Positions 32,781-41,982 are shown, numbered from the stretch's first letter. The stretch: 64,000 bases of DNA from Ottowia oryzae (GCF_003008535.1 NZ_CP027666.1:3461501-3525500); one strand, 5' to 3'. Notes: generated from the sequence alone by a model not told the origin. Numbers and translations: made by a program.

Positions 32781-34022
32781 ATGAGCCCCCCTGCCCGCCG
32801 CCGCCTGACGCTGGCCCTCACCCTGCTGGCCATCGCCGCCGTCGCCCTGCTGGGCTGGCGCGGCTACAGCGCCCGCCAAGCCGCCCAGCGGCAAGCCGCC
32901 GCGGCCGCCAGCGCCGTGCCGGTGATCGAGCTGGCCGCCAGCGACCTGGCCACCGCCCACCCCGTTGAGCTGCGCACCGGCCTGCCCGTGTCGGGCACGC
33001 TGAAGGCGGTCAACACCGCGCTGGTCAAGGCGCGCGTGCCGGGCGAGTTGCAGGGGCTGACGGTGCGCGAGGGCGACACCGTGCAGGCGGGCCAAGTGCT
33101 GGCGCGCGTCGAATCGACCGAGCCCGGCGACCGCCTGCGCCAGGCCGAGCAGCAAGCCAGCGCCGCGCAGGCCCAGGTGGCCATCGCGCAACGGCAGTAC
33201 GACAACAACGCCGCGCTGGTGCGCCAGGGCTTCATCTCGCAAACGGCGATGGACACTTCGCTGGCCAACCTGAACGCCGCGCAGGCCAACTACCGCGCCG
33301 CCCGCGCGGGCACTGAAGTGGCGCGCAAATCCGTGGCCGACAGCGTGCTGCGCGCGCCGATCGCCGGGCAGGTGTCGCGCCGCCTGGCCCAGCCCGGCGA
33401 GCGCGTGGTGCCCGAGGCGCCGATTGTCGAAATCGTCGATCTGCGCCAGCTGGAGCTGGAGGCGCCCCTCAGCCCCGCCGATTCGCTGGGCGTGCGCGTG
33501 GGCCAGACCGCCGCGCTGCAGGTGGAGGGCGCCGCGCAGCCGGTGACGGCGCAGGTGGTGCGCATCAACCCCAGCGCGCAGGCGGGCAGCCGCAGCGTGC
33601 TGGTGTATTTGAGCGTGGCGGCGCAGCCCGGCCTGCGCCAGGGCCTGTTCGCCCAGGGCTTGCTGGGCACCGAGCGCCAGCAGGCGCTGGCCGTGCCGCT
33701 GGACGCGGTGCGTACCGACAAACCCAGCCCCTATGTGCAGGTGGTGCAAGACGGGCGCATCGCCCACCCCACGGTCAGCACCGGCCTGCGCGGCGACGTG
33801 GACGGCACGCCCTGGGTGGCGGTGCAAGGCGTGGCCAGCGGCGCGCTGGTGCTGCGCGGCAGCGCCGGCGCCCTGCGCGAAGGCACGCCCGTGCGCCCGG
33901 CGGCCGGCACCCCCAGCGGCGCAGCAGCCCCGGCCACGCTGTCGCCGGCCGTGGCGCCCGCCGCAAGCCCACCGCCAGCGCCGAATGCGCTGGGCGCGTC
34001 GGCTGTGCAGCCCGCCGTTTGA
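32781..34022 (+). CDS. RND efflux periplasmic adaptor (membrane fusion protein)
   Basis: A 413-residue adaptor of the AcrA/HlyD type. N-terminal signal-anchor at about residues 9-26 (LTLALTLLAIAAVALLGW). The barrel-sandwich starts LPVSGTLKAVNTALVKARVPGE with the lipoyl motif VREGDTVQAGQVLARVE; a helical hairpin (AEQQASAAQAQVAIAQRQYDN, LVRQGFISQTAMD) follows, then the second lipoyl half VLRAPIAGQVSRRLAQPGERV and beta-barrel. The C-terminal 45 residues are Pro/Ala-rich. It bridges the inner-membrane pump and the TolC-type channel encoded downstream. A repeat copy separates it from the pump gene. Confidence 0.94.
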   Translation: MSPPARRRLTLALTLLAIAAVALLGWRGYSARQAAQRQAAAAASAVPVIELAASDLATAHPVELRTGLPVSGTLKAVNTALVKARVPGELQGLTVREGDTVQAGQVLARVESTEPGDRLRQAEQQASAAQAQVAIAQRQYDNNAALVRQGFISQTAMDTSLANLNAAQANYRAARAGTEVARKSVADSVLRAPIAGQVSRRLAQPGERVVPEAPIVEIVDLRQLELEAPLSPADSLGVRVGQTAALQVEGAAQPVTAQVVRINPSAQAGSRSVLVYLSVAAQPGLRQGLFAQGLLGTERQQALAVPLDAVRTDKPSPYVQVVQDGRIAHPTVSTGLRGDVDGTPWVAVQGVASGALVLRGSAGALREGTPVRPAAGTPSGAAAPATLSPAVAPAASPPPAPNALGASAVQPAV

Positions 34023-34050
34023 GAAAGCCATTCGCGTGCCGGATACTACT

Positions 34051-34099
34051 TTTTTGATAGCTGCCAGCGCTTTCTGCACGGGCGCCAGAGCCTCTTTTG
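34051..34099 (-). repeat. Dispersed palindromic repeat, copy 12, inside the RND operon
   Basis: Reverse copy: TTTTTGATAGCTGCCAGCGC on the left and GGGCGCCAGAGCCTCTTTTG on the right, in the 112-bp gap between adaptor and pump. As a transcribed hairpin it could affect the ratio of the two products. Confidence 0.85.
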
Positions 34100-34134
34100 G
34101 CTTACAAAACCCGCACGCCTGAGGCAACGCAACC

Positions 34135-37100
34135 ATGTGGTTCACCAAGGTCAGCCTGAACAACCCCGTCTTCGCCACTATGCTGATGCTGGCGTTCGTG
34201 GTGCTGGGCTTGTTTTCGCTGCAGCGGCTGCAGGTGGACCAGTTTCCGAACATCGACTTTCCGGTGGTCGTCATCACCACCGAATACCCCGGCGCCGCGC
34301 CCGCCATCGTCGAGAGCGAGGTCACCAAGAAGATCGAAGAGGCGGTGAACTCCATCGCCGGCATCAATTCGCTGTATTCGCGCAGCTACGAAGGCATGTC
34401 GGTGGTGATCATCGAGTTTCAGCTGCACATCGAGGGGCGCAAGGCCGCCGACGACGTGCGCGAAAAGATCGGCCAGGTGCGCCCACTGCTGCGCGATGAG
34501 GTGAAAGAGCCGCGCGTGCTGCGGTTTGACCCGGCCAGCCGCGCCGTCTGGGCCACGGCCGTGCTGGCCACGGTGGACCAACCCGGCGCCACGGCGCCCG
34601 CTCAAGGCGCCAGCGCTGCCGCGGGAGCGCCTTCGCTTTCGCAGGTCGAGCTGACCAGCTGGGCCGACCAGGTGCTGAAAAAGCGCCTGGAAAACGTGCG
34701 CGGCGTGGGCGCGGTGAACCTGGTGGGCGGCGCCAAGCGCGAAATCCACATCTACCTGCGCCCGCAGGCGATGGAGGCGCTGGGCGTGACGCCCGACCAG
34801 GTGATGGCGGCCGTGCGCAGCGAAAACCAGGACCAGCCGCTGGGCGCCGTGCGCACGCGCGCGCAAGAGCTGACGGTGCAGCTGGAAGGCCGCATGACGC
34901 GGCCCGAGGACTTTGGCCGCATCATCGTCGCGCGGCGCGGCGCACCCATCACGCTCGACCAGGTCGCCACCGTGAGCGACGGGGCGCAAGAGCTGGATTC
35001 GATAGCGGATTTAAACGGCCAGCGCATGCTGCTGGTCACGGTGCAGAAAGCTCAGGACGAGAACACCATCGAGGTGGTGGACGGGCTGAACGCGGCGGTG
35101 GCGCAGCTCAAGGCCGAGCTGCCGCCCGGCGTGACGCTGGAGCCGGTGATCGACCAGTCGCGACAGATCCGCGTGGCGGTGCAGAACGTGCGGCAAACGC
35201 TGATCGAGGGCGCGGTGCTGACGGTGCTCATCGTCTTCCTCTTCCTGAACAGCTGGCGCAGCACGGTGATCACGGGGCTGACGCTGCCCATCTCGATCAT
35301 CGGCACCTTCTTTTTCATGCAGGCTTTCGGCTTCACCATCAACATGATCACGCTGATGGCGCTCAGCCTCTGCGTGGGCCTGCTGATCGACGACGCCATC
35401 GTGGTGCGTGAAAACATCGTGCGCCACGCGCAGATGGGCAAGGCGCCCTACCGCGCGGCGATGGACGGCACGCAGGAAATCGGCCTGGCCGTGCTGGCCA
35501 CCACGCTGTCGATCGTGGCGGTGTTTCTGCCCATCGGCTTCATGCAGGGGATCATCGGCAAGTTCTTTCACGAATTCGGCATCACCATCGTGGCGGCGGT
35601 GATGATCTCGATGTTCGTCGCCTTCACGCTGGACCCGATGCTGTCGTCGGTCTGGGAAGACCCGGCCATCCGCACCCGCCATCACGGCACCGCGCGCGCC
35701 ACGCTGTACGACCGCACGCTGGGCCGCGTGACGGCGTGGTTTGACCGCGCCACCGAATCGCTGGCCGTGGGCTACCAGCGCGTGCTGGGCTGGGCGCTGC
35801 ACCACAAGGCGTTGACGCTGCTGATCGCCGGCGCCATCTTCGTGGCCAGCGTGCTCATGGTGCGCCTGCTGGGCACCGAATTCGTGCCCAAGGCGGACTA
35901 TTCAGAAACCACGGTGGCGTTCTACACCCCGCAGGGCTCGTCGCTGGAAGCCACCGACGCCAAGGCCCGGCAGGTGGACGCCATCCTGCGCAGCTACCCC
36001 GAGGTGCGCTACACCGTCACCACCATCAACACCGGCAACGCGCAGGGCAAGACCAACGCCAGCCTGTACGTGCGCCTGACCGACCGCCACCAGCGCCAGC
36101 GCAGCGCCGAGGTGCTGGCCAGCGACTTCCGCCAGCGCCTGCGCGCCGTGCCGGGCATCACCGTGACGCAAGCGGGCACGGTGGAGCCGGTGGGCGGGCA
36201 AAAGCAGATTGAGTTTTCGATCCAGGGGCCGGACCAGACCGAGCTGGAGCGCCGCGTGCGACCCCTGTTGACGCAGCTGCAGGCGGTGCCCGGCCTGGTT
36301 GATCTGGATTCGAGCAGCAAGCCCGACAAGCCCACGCTGCAGGTGCAGGTCAAGCGCGAAGCGGCGTCTGAGCTCGGCCTGACCAGCGCGCAGATTGCCG
36401 GGCCGCTGCGCACCCTGGTGGCGGGCACCACGGTGGGCAACTGGCGCGCGCCAGACGACCAAACCTACGACGTGATCGTGCGGCTGGCGCCCGAGGCGCG
36501 CACCTCGCTACAAGATTTGGAGCGCCTGCCCCTGACGGCGGGCGCGAACAGCGACGGCACGCCCCGCACCGTGCGCCTGAACCAGGTGGCCGAGCTGAGC
36601 GAGGCCACGGGCACCAACCAGATCAACCGCCGCGCCATGCTGCGCGAAATCCAGATCACCGCCAACGTCTCGGGCCGCAGCACGGGCGAGGTGTCGGCCG
36701 ACATCCGCAGCCTGCTGGACAAGATGGCGCTGCCGCCCGGCTACAGCTACACCTTTGGCGGCGCCACCAAGAACATGCAGGAATCGTTCGCCTACGCGGT
36801 GCAGGCGCTGGCCATGGCGATCATCTTCATCTACATGATCCTGGCCAGCCAGTTCAAGAGCTTTTTGCAGCCGCTGGCGCTGATGACCGCACTGCCGCTG
36901 ACGCTGATCGGCGTGGTGCTGACGCTGCTGCTGTTCGGCTCGGCCATGTCGATGTTCTCGATCATCGGCATCGTCATGCTGATGGGCCTGGTCACCAAGA
37001 ACGCGATCCTGCTGGTGGACTTTGCCAACCGCGCGCGCACGGTCGGCGTGGCCGAGGGCGAGCACACCGACGCGCCCACGCCCCTGCCGCGCGATCAGGC

Positions 37101-37380
37101 CCTGCTGGCCGCCGCGCGCGTGCGGCTGCGCCCGATCTTGATGACCACGCTGGCCATGGTGTTCGGCATGGTGCCGCTGGCCTTCGCCGTCAGCGAAGGC
37201 GCCGAGCAGCGCGCCCCCATGGGCCAGGCGGTGATTGGCGGGGTGATCACCTCGTCGCTGCTGACGCTGGTGGTGGTGCCCGTGGTGTACTGCTACCTGG
37301 ACGATCTGGCCGCCTGGGCGCAGCGCCGCTGGCGCCGCGGCCACACGCCCCCTGTTTCCCCCATCCACCCGATAAAATGA
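34135..37380 (+). CDS. RND efflux pump, inner-membrane permease (HAE1/AcrB-like)
   Basis: A 1081-residue permease of the RND superfamily with the usual two halves. The first membrane helix is in FATMLMLAFVVLGLFSLQRL; the first porter domain starts FPNIDFPVVVITTEYPGAAP. The proton-relay Asp pair is in VGLLIDDAIVVRENI (about residues 417-418), and the TM10 Lys is in GLVTKNAILLVDFA (about residue 953). It exports hydrophobic or amphipathic compounds from periplasm and membrane using the proton gradient. Length is slightly above AcrB (1049). Substrate is not readable. It is followed after 42 bp by pcm. Confidence 0.95.
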   Translation: MWFTKVSLNNPVFATMLMLAFVVLGLFSLQRLQVDQFPNIDFPVVVITTEYPGAAPAIVESEVTKKIEEAVNSIAGINSLYSRSYEGMSVVIIEFQLHIEGRKAADDVREKIGQVRPLLRDEVKEPRVLRFDPASRAVWATAVLATVDQPGATAPAQGASAAAGAPSLSQVELTSWADQVLKKRLENVRGVGAVNLVGGAKREIHIYLRPQAMEALGVTPDQVMAAVRSENQDQPLGAVRTRAQELTVQLEGRMTRPEDFGRIIVARRGAPITLDQVATVSDGAQELDSIADLNGQRMLLVTVQKAQDENTIEVVDGLNAAVAQLKAELPPGVTLEPVIDQSRQIRVAVQNVRQTLIEGAVLTVLIVFLFLNSWRSTVITGLTLPISIIGTFFFMQAFGFTINMITLMALSLCVGLLIDDAIVVRENIVRHAQMGKAPYRAAMDGTQEIGLAVLATTLSIVAVFLPIGFMQGIIGKFFHEFGITIVAAVMISMFVAFTLDPMLSSVWEDPAIRTRHHGTARATLYDRTLGRVTAWFDRATESLAVGYQRVLGWALHHKALTLLIAGAIFVASVLMVRLLGTEFVPKADYSETTVAFYTPQGSSLEATDAKARQVDAILRSYPEVRYTVTTINTGNAQGKTNASLYVRLTDRHQRQRSAEVLASDFRQRLRAVPGITVTQAGTVEPVGGQKQIEFSIQGPDQTELERRVRPLLTQLQAVPGLVDLDSSSKPDKPTLQVQVKREAASELGLTSAQIAGPLRTLVAGTTVGNWRAPDDQTYDVIVRLAPEARTSLQDLERLPLTAGANSDGTPRTVRLNQVAELSEATGTNQINRRAMLREIQITANVSGRSTGEVSADIRSLLDKMALPPGYSYTFGGATKNMQESFAYAVQALAMAIIFIYMILASQFKSFLQPLALMTALPLTLIGVVLTLLLFGSAMSMFSIIGIVMLMGLVTKNAILLVDFANRARTVGVAEGEHTDAPTPLPRDQALLAAARVRLRPILMTTLAMVFGMVPLAFAVSEGAEQRAPMGQAVIGGVITSSLLTLVVVPVVYCYLDDLAAWAQRRWRRGHTPPVSPIHPIK

Positions 37381-37422
37381 AGGGTTTTCCCGCATGAACC
37401 ACCCACGCCTGGAGGCCACACC

Positions 37423-38097
37423 ATGAACGTAGAGCAAGCCCGCTTCAACATGATCGAGCAGCAGATCCGTCCGTGGGACGTGCTGGACGCCCACGTGCTG
37501 GAATTGCTGGCGGTGGTCAAGCGCGAAGATTTCGTGCCGCCCGCCTTCCGCGCCCTGGCCTTTGCCGACATGCAGATCCCGCTGTCCGACAACGAAGCCG
37601 GCATCGCCGCCGGCCAGGTCATGCTGGAGCCGCGCATCGAGGCGCGCATCCTGCAAGACCTGCAGGTGGCCAAGCATGAGAAAGTGCTGGAAATCGGCAC
37701 CGGCTCGGGCTTCATGGCCGCGCTGCTGGGCCACCGCGCCCAGCGCGTGCTGTCGCTCGAGATCGACAACGGCCTGGCCGCCTTTGCCCGCGCCAACCTG
37801 CAGCGCGCCGGCGTGCTGAACGTGGAAGTGCGCGTGGCCGATGGCGCCACGGCCGATCTGTCGGCCGAAGGGCCTTTCGACGTGATCGCGCTGTCCGGCT
37901 CGGTCGGCGTGGTGCCTGAGCGGCTGGTGCAAATGCTCAAGCCCGGCGGACGCCTGATGGGCATCGTCGGCGGCGAGCCGATCATGCGCGCCACCCTGGT
38001 GCAGCAAGCGGCCACCGGCGCGCTGGTGACCCAGCCATGGGACGAAAAGGTGCCCCGCCTGCTCAACTTCCCTGAGCCATCCCGCTTCAAATTTTGA
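37423..38097 (+). CDS. pcm: Protein-L-isoaspartate O-methyltransferase
   Basis: SAM-dependent methyltransferase of 224 residues that repairs isoaspartyl residues. The N terminus MNVEQARFNMIEQQIRPWDV and motifs AGQVMLEPRIEARILQDL and VLEIGTGSGFMAALLG (SAM site) are typical; the later GGRLMGIVGGEP also fits. The expected catalytic Ser region is MLEPR rather than the usual T/S-x-P pattern, so activity is probable but not certain. The last codons and stop (TTT TGA) lie inside a copy of the dispersed repeat. pcm-rhodanese-tolC order is, to my knowledge, common in related bacteria. Confidence 0.9.
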   Translation: MNVEQARFNMIEQQIRPWDVLDAHVLELLAVVKREDFVPPAFRALAFADMQIPLSDNEAGIAAGQVMLEPRIEARILQDLQVAKHEKVLEIGTGSGFMAALLGHRAQRVLSLEIDNGLAAFARANLQRAGVLNVEVRVADGATADLSAEGPFDVIALSGSVGVVPERLVQMLKPGGRLMGIVGGEPIMRATLVQQAATGALVTQPWDEKVPRLLNFPEPSRFKF

Positions 38098-38140
38098 AGC
38101 AGCCGCCGCAGCATGCACCAGCGCTGGAGCCTGATTTCAT
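38091..38140 (-). repeat. Dispersed palindromic repeat, copy 13, at the pcm/rhodanese junction
   Basis: Reverse-type copy: ATTTTGAAGCAGCCGCCGC on the left, CACCAGCGCTGGAGCCTGAT on the right. The pcm stop codon (38095-38097) is inside it, and the next start codon (ATG at 38141) follows its last base. It thus fills the whole intergenic space. Confidence 0.75.
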
Positions 38141-38482
38141 ATGATTGAGCAGATCCCTCCCAGCGCCCTGCCTGACTGGCTGGCCGCGGTCACTGGCGAC
38201 CAGCTTCCGCTGCTGCTGGACGTGCGCGAGCCCGCCGAATGGCAGGCCGCCAGCGTGCAACCGGCAGGCGCCGAGCTGCTGCAGATGTCCATGCACACCA
38301 TCCCGGCGCGCCTGGGCGAGCTGGACCCGGATCGGCCCGTGGCCGTGCTGTGCCACCACGGTGTGCGCAGCCAGCACGTAGCGGCCTTTCTGGCCCACCA
38401 CGGCTTCGAGCGCGTGGCCAACGTGGTCGGCGGTATCGATGCGTGGTCGGTGCAGGCCGACCCCACCGTGCCCCGGTACTGA
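38141..38482 (+). CDS. Rhodanese-domain protein
   Basis: A single-domain rhodanese of 113 residues. LLLDVREPAEWQAA is the standard first motif, and the active-site loop is VLCHHGVRSQHVAAFL with the catalytic Cys (about residue 70), then NVVGGIDAWSV. It carries a persulfide on the Cys and transfers sulfur; the acceptor is unknown. No good Shine-Dalgarno sequence is visible before the ATG because the upstream bases belong to the repeat. Located between pcm and tolC. Confidence 0.92.
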   Translation: MIEQIPPSALPDWLAAVTGDQLPLLLDVREPAEWQAASVQPAGAELLQMSMHTIPARLGELDPDRPVAVLCHHGVRSQHVAAFLAHHGFERVANVVGGIDAWSVQADPTVPRY

Positions 38483-38533
38483 CACCCTCCATTCCCGTCA
38501 CCGCGCGGCGGTGGTTCTTCCAAGGTGTTTCTG

Positions 38534-40063
38534 ATGCGCCCCATGCCGCGTACGCCCTTCACGCCCACCGCCGCCGCCTTGGCGGCCGCCCTGCTTGCCG
38601 CCGTGCCCGCGGGCGCGCAAACGCTGGTGCAGCTCTACCAAACCGCGCACGGCTACGACGCGCCCTACCAATCGGCCCGCGCCAACGCGCAGGCCAGCCA
38701 GGCGCGGGCCGACCAGGCGCGCGCCGGCTTGCTGCCGCAGGTCGGTCTGCAGCTGGGCGCGCAGCGCAACTGGGCCGACACCAACGTGGGCGGCATGGGT
38801 GGCAGCGTGTCGTTCAACGCGCTCAACGGCTCGGTCGTCGGGTCGCAGCCGCTGTTTCGCCCCGCCAACCGCATCACGTGGGACCAGGGCAAGAAAAGCG
38901 CCGAGCTGGCGCAGGTGCAGCTTCAGGGCACCGAGCAAGACCTGATCGTGCGCCTGTCGCAGGCCTATTTCGATGTGCTGGCGGCCGAGGAATCGCTGGC
39001 CTTTGTGCGGGCGCTGAAGGCGTCGGTGGCCGAGCAGCTGGCCTCTGCCCAGCGCAACTTTGACGTGGGCAACGCCACCATCACCGACAGCCGCGAGGCG
39101 CAGGCCCGGTTTGACCTGGCCACCGCACAGGAAATCGCCACCGAAAACGACCTGCGGGTGAAGCGCCTGGCGCTGGACCAACTGGTCGGCCAGGCGGGTG
39201 TGAACCCGCGCCCGCTGGCGCAGCCGATCGTGCTGCCGCGCCCCAACCCGCAGGACGTGGAGGCCTGGGTCAACCTGGCGATGGACCAGCACCCCGCCGT
39301 GGTGCAGTCGCGCATGGCGCTGGAGCTGGCGCGCATGGAAACGGCCAAGGCCAAGACCGGCCACCTGCCCACCATCGACCTGCAGGCCAGCGTGGGGCAG
39401 AACCGCTACCCGGACGGCAACCCGGCCTTCACCGCCGCGCCAGGTTCGCGCTACCGCAGCACCACGGCCGGCGTGGGCGTGGTGTTGAACTGGCCGCTGT
39501 TCGCCGGCTTTGCAGTCGAAAACCGGGTGCGCGAAACCTTGTCGCTGGAAGACAAGGCCCAGGCCGATCTGGACAATGCCCGGCGCAACGTGGCGCAGGC
39601 CACGCGCACTGCTTACTACGGCGTGCAGTCCGGCCACGGCCAGGTGGCCGCGCTGGAGGCGGCCGAGCAATCCAGCCTGACCGCACTCCAAGCCAACCAG
39701 CTGGGCTACCAGGTGGGCGTGCGCATCAACATCGACGTGTTGAACGCGCAAAGCCAACTGTACCAGACCCGGCGCGACCTGGCGCGTGCGCGCTACGACG
39801 TGCTGGTCGGTCTGCTGCGGCTGAAACAAGCCAGCGGCACCTTGAGCGCCGACGACCTGACGCCGATCGAGCAACTGCTGGCCAGCAGCGACGCGCCGCG
39901 CACGACGGGTGCGGCCGGGGAAGGCGTCAAACTGGGGTCGCCTGCGGGGCCCGTAGCACCTGCATCGGCGCCCGCATCCTCACCTTTGTCTGCGGGCAAG
40001 CCACAAGGTCAACGCAGCAAAGACGAGGCTATGGCGCCCAAGCCGAGGGCAGACCGCCGCTGA
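38534..40063 (+). CDS. tolC: TolC-family outer membrane efflux protein
   Basis: A 509-residue outer-membrane channel for type I secretion and RND efflux. Signal peptide is about residues 1-29 (ALAAALLAAVPAGAQ before TLVQLYQTA). Two repeats of long helices and beta strands follow: DAPYQSARANAQASQARADQ and HPAVVQSRMALELARMETAK, the duplicated OEP domain. The C-terminal 65 residues are Pro/Ala/Ser-rich. Start: the ATG at 38534 with AAGG 8 nt upstream is better than the GTG at 38525. It completes the tripartite pump encoded at 32781-37380. The 3' end converges on the exosortase pair. Confidence 0.93.
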   Translation: MRPMPRTPFTPTAAALAAALLAAVPAGAQTLVQLYQTAHGYDAPYQSARANAQASQARADQARAGLLPQVGLQLGAQRNWADTNVGGMGGSVSFNALNGSVVGSQPLFRPANRITWDQGKKSAELAQVQLQGTEQDLIVRLSQAYFDVLAAEESLAFVRALKASVAEQLASAQRNFDVGNATITDSREAQARFDLATAQEIATENDLRVKRLALDQLVGQAGVNPRPLAQPIVLPRPNPQDVEAWVNLAMDQHPAVVQSRMALELARMETAKAKTGHLPTIDLQASVGQNRYPDGNPAFTAAPGSRYRSTTAGVGVVLNWPLFAGFAVENRVRETLSLEDKAQADLDNARRNVAQATRTAYYGVQSGHGQVAALEAAEQSSLTALQANQLGYQVGVRINIDVLNAQSQLYQTRRDLARARYDVLVGLLRLKQASGTLSADDLTPIEQLLASSDAPRTTGAAGEGVKLGSPAGPVAPASAPASSPLSAGKPQGQRSKDEAMAPKPRADRR

Positions 40064-40093
40064 GCCGCGCTGCCCGCGGCCCAACGCGGCAGG

Positions 40094-40738
40094 TCACTTG
40101 GCGACGGTGCGGGGCGCGGCCTTGGCCTGCTCGCCAGGGCCTTCCAGCGCGGCTTCCAGCCACAGCGAGGCCACGAAGCGCTTGTTGAACAGCAGCCACA
40201 GCAGGATCGGCAGCATCGGCGTCATCATCAGCACGCTGAACTGGTAGCCGTACAAAATGGCGTTGGCCGTGAAACGCGAATAGCCCAGGTATTCGGAGCC
40301 CGTGGGGCCCGACAGGACGACCACGTCCTTGAGCCAGGTAAAGCAGATGCCCAGCGCCTGAAAGAAAAACAGAATCACCGTGCCGGCCAGGGCTTTCAGC
40401 ACCCACATGCGCGGGCGTGAAGCCAGCATCATCGCCCACAGCAGCGCGATGCCGTAGCCCAGCACCGGGTAGGAAGCGCGGGTGGTCAGCTCGACCAGCA
40501 CATCGCCCGCCGGGCCGCGTGCGCGCGCCTGCACGGCCGTGTGCAGCACTGATTGAATGCCGCGCACTTCAAAAGACTTGACCCAGGAGAACATCTTCTC
40601 CATCGCCGTGCCGGCGATCCAGGTGGGCGGCCGGGCGAAGGTGGGCGACGCCATGTACCACAGCGGCACCAGCACGATGAGGGCGAGCACCGCCAGCAGC
40701 AGGAACCGACCGACCAAGGTCGCGCGCATGCGTTCCAT
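40094..40738 (-). CDS. Exosortase H-associated membrane protein
   Basis: A 214-residue membrane protein with an N-terminal hydrophobic segment (FLLLAVLALIVLVPLWYM), a periplasmic loop with RPPTWIAGTAMEKMFSWVK, then three to four more membrane segments (VLGYGIALLWAMMLAS, LAGTVILFFFQALGICF, LMMTPMLPILLWLLF). It follows the exosortase gene by 7 bp. That position, size and topology match the protein usually annotated as exosortase H-associated. I used the ATG at 40736-40738; a TTG at 40744 is also in frame. Its exact role in sorting is unknown. Confidence 0.82.
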   Translation of the reverse strand: MERMRATLVGRFLLLAVLALIVLVPLWYMASPTFARPPTWIAGTAMEKMFSWVKSFEVRGIQSVLHTAVQARARGPAGDVLVELTTRASYPVLGYGIALLWAMMLASRPRMWVLKALAGTVILFFFQALGICFTWLKDVVVLSGPTGSEYLGYSRFTANAILYGYQFSVLMMTPMLPILLWLLFNKRFVASLWLEAALEGPGEQAKAAPRTVAK

Positions 40739-40745
40739 GGCCAAC

Positions 40746-41276
40746 TCAGGCGGCGGCCGCGGGCGGCGTGGGGGGTGTGGAGCGGTTCGGGCCGGCTTCG
40801 CGCTTGGCCACGAAGCGCATCCACAGCAACCAGACCACCAGCACGTCCAGCATGATCAGCGCCTGCCACATGTACAGGTGGGCAAACTCGAACACCTGGT
40901 AGTTCCACTGGCCCAGAAAGAACAGGCTCACCACACGGATCAGGTTGACGGCCTGCACCGCGATGAAGCCCAGGCCGATGCCCCACAGCTTCATCTTCCA
41001 GCTGGACGGAAACGCGATGATGGCCGCGATCAGCACCACTGCCGCCTCGATGCCGTTGCAGCCGGGCTCGATCGACACGCCAAAGCCCGTTTTCGCGCTT
41101 TGCAGCACGCGGCCCTGCGAAATCACGCTGGGGTCAAACATGTGCACGATCAGTGCGCTGGCCTTGGCTACCCAGCTGGTCCAGGGCTGCACCACGGCGG
41201 TCTGCACGACGGCCAGCATTTCCACGCCGAAAAGCACGGCCTGGATGGTCAGAAACAAGAGAAAGAATCGGATCAC
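40746..41276 (-). CDS. xrtH: Exosortase H (IPTLxxWG-CTERM type)
   Basis: A 176-residue multi-pass membrane cysteine transpeptidase-like enzyme. The exosortase active site is visible: Cys in IEPGCNGIEAAVVLIAAI (about residue 73), Arg in NLIRVVSLFFLG (about residue 113) and His in FEFAHLYMWQ (about residue 132). Short length and the SWKMKLWGIGLGF segment point to the XrtH class, which handles proteins ending in an IPTLSEWG-type sorting signal. No such C terminus is found among the proteins of this window, so substrates must be elsewhere. First gene of a two-gene operon with the associated protein. Confidence 0.88.
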   Translation of the reverse strand: MIRFFLLFLTIQAVLFGVEMLAVVQTAVVQPWTSWVAKASALIVHMFDPSVISQGRVLQSAKTGFGVSIEPGCNGIEAAVVLIAAIIAFPSSWKMKLWGIGLGFIAVQAVNLIRVVSLFFLGQWNYQVFEFAHLYMWQALIMLDVLVVWLLWMRFVAKREAGPNRSTPPTPPAAAA

Positions 41277-41455
41277 GGCAGCAAAAGGTCAGAACACACC
41301 GGGACAACGCGGCAAGCAGCCGCGAGACTATGTATGCCGCACTGTATCAGCAGGTGACGGGCTGTCCATCGCCCTTTTGGTCGACGGCGCGGTGAACCCT
41401 GGCGAACCGTGCGCGTGTCACACGTCGCCCGGCCCGACAGGGCAAAATCACCCGG

Positions 41456-41869
41456 ATGAGACTTCTACACACCATGCTGCGCGTGGGCGACCTGCAGCGC
41501 TCTATCGATTTCTACACCCAGGTGCTGGGCATGCAACTGCTGCGCACGTCGGAAAACCCTGAGTACAAGTATTCGCTGGCCTTCGTCGGCTACGAAGGTG
41601 GCGACCCCGGCCAGGCCGAGATTGAGCTGACCTACAACTGGGGCACCGACCGCTACGAGCTGGGCACCGCCTACGGCCACATTGCGCTGGGCGTGCCCGA
41701 CGCTTATGCCGCCTGCGAAAAGATCAAGGCGGCGGGCGGCAACGTCACCCGCGAAGCCGGGCCGGTGGCTGGCGGCACCACGGTCATCGCCTTCGTGACC
41801 GACCCGGACGGCTACAAGATCGAGCTGATTCAGCGCACCGAAGACGGCAGCGGCACCGGCCTGCGTTGA
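41456..41869 (+). CDS. gloA: Lactoylglutathione lyase (glyoxalase I)
   Basis: GloA, 137 residues, which converts the methylglyoxal-glutathione hemithioacetal to S-lactoylglutathione. All four metal ligands are in their places: His in LLHTMLRVGDL (residue 5), Glu in QAEIELTYNWG, His in YGHIALGV and Glu in YKIELIQR. NPEYKYSLAFVGYE and GGTTVIAFVTDPDG are also conserved. Unlike the VOC proteins at 11420-14756 this is a clear glyoxalase I. The start is the ATG at 41456; no strong Shine-Dalgarno is visible. Confidence 0.96.
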   Translation: MRLLHTMLRVGDLQRSIDFYTQVLGMQLLRTSENPEYKYSLAFVGYEGGDPGQAEIELTYNWGTDRYELGTAYGHIALGVPDAYAACEKIKAAGGNVTREAGPVAGGTTVIAFVTDPDGYKIELIQRTEDGSGTGLR

Positions 41870-41982
41870 GCGGCGATGGCACCGCGGCGCCTACCCCCCA
41901 CCGCGCCTGGGCGCCCCTCGCCTGGCTGCGACTCCGTTGTCGGTGCCAACGTGGCGGCCGCCAGCGCCAGCGTCGATATGCT

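Noticed and set aside
37423..38097. Calling the pcm gene a pseudogene because the catalytic motif is atypical
   Set aside because: The frame is full length with an intact SAM site, so loss of function is not supported.
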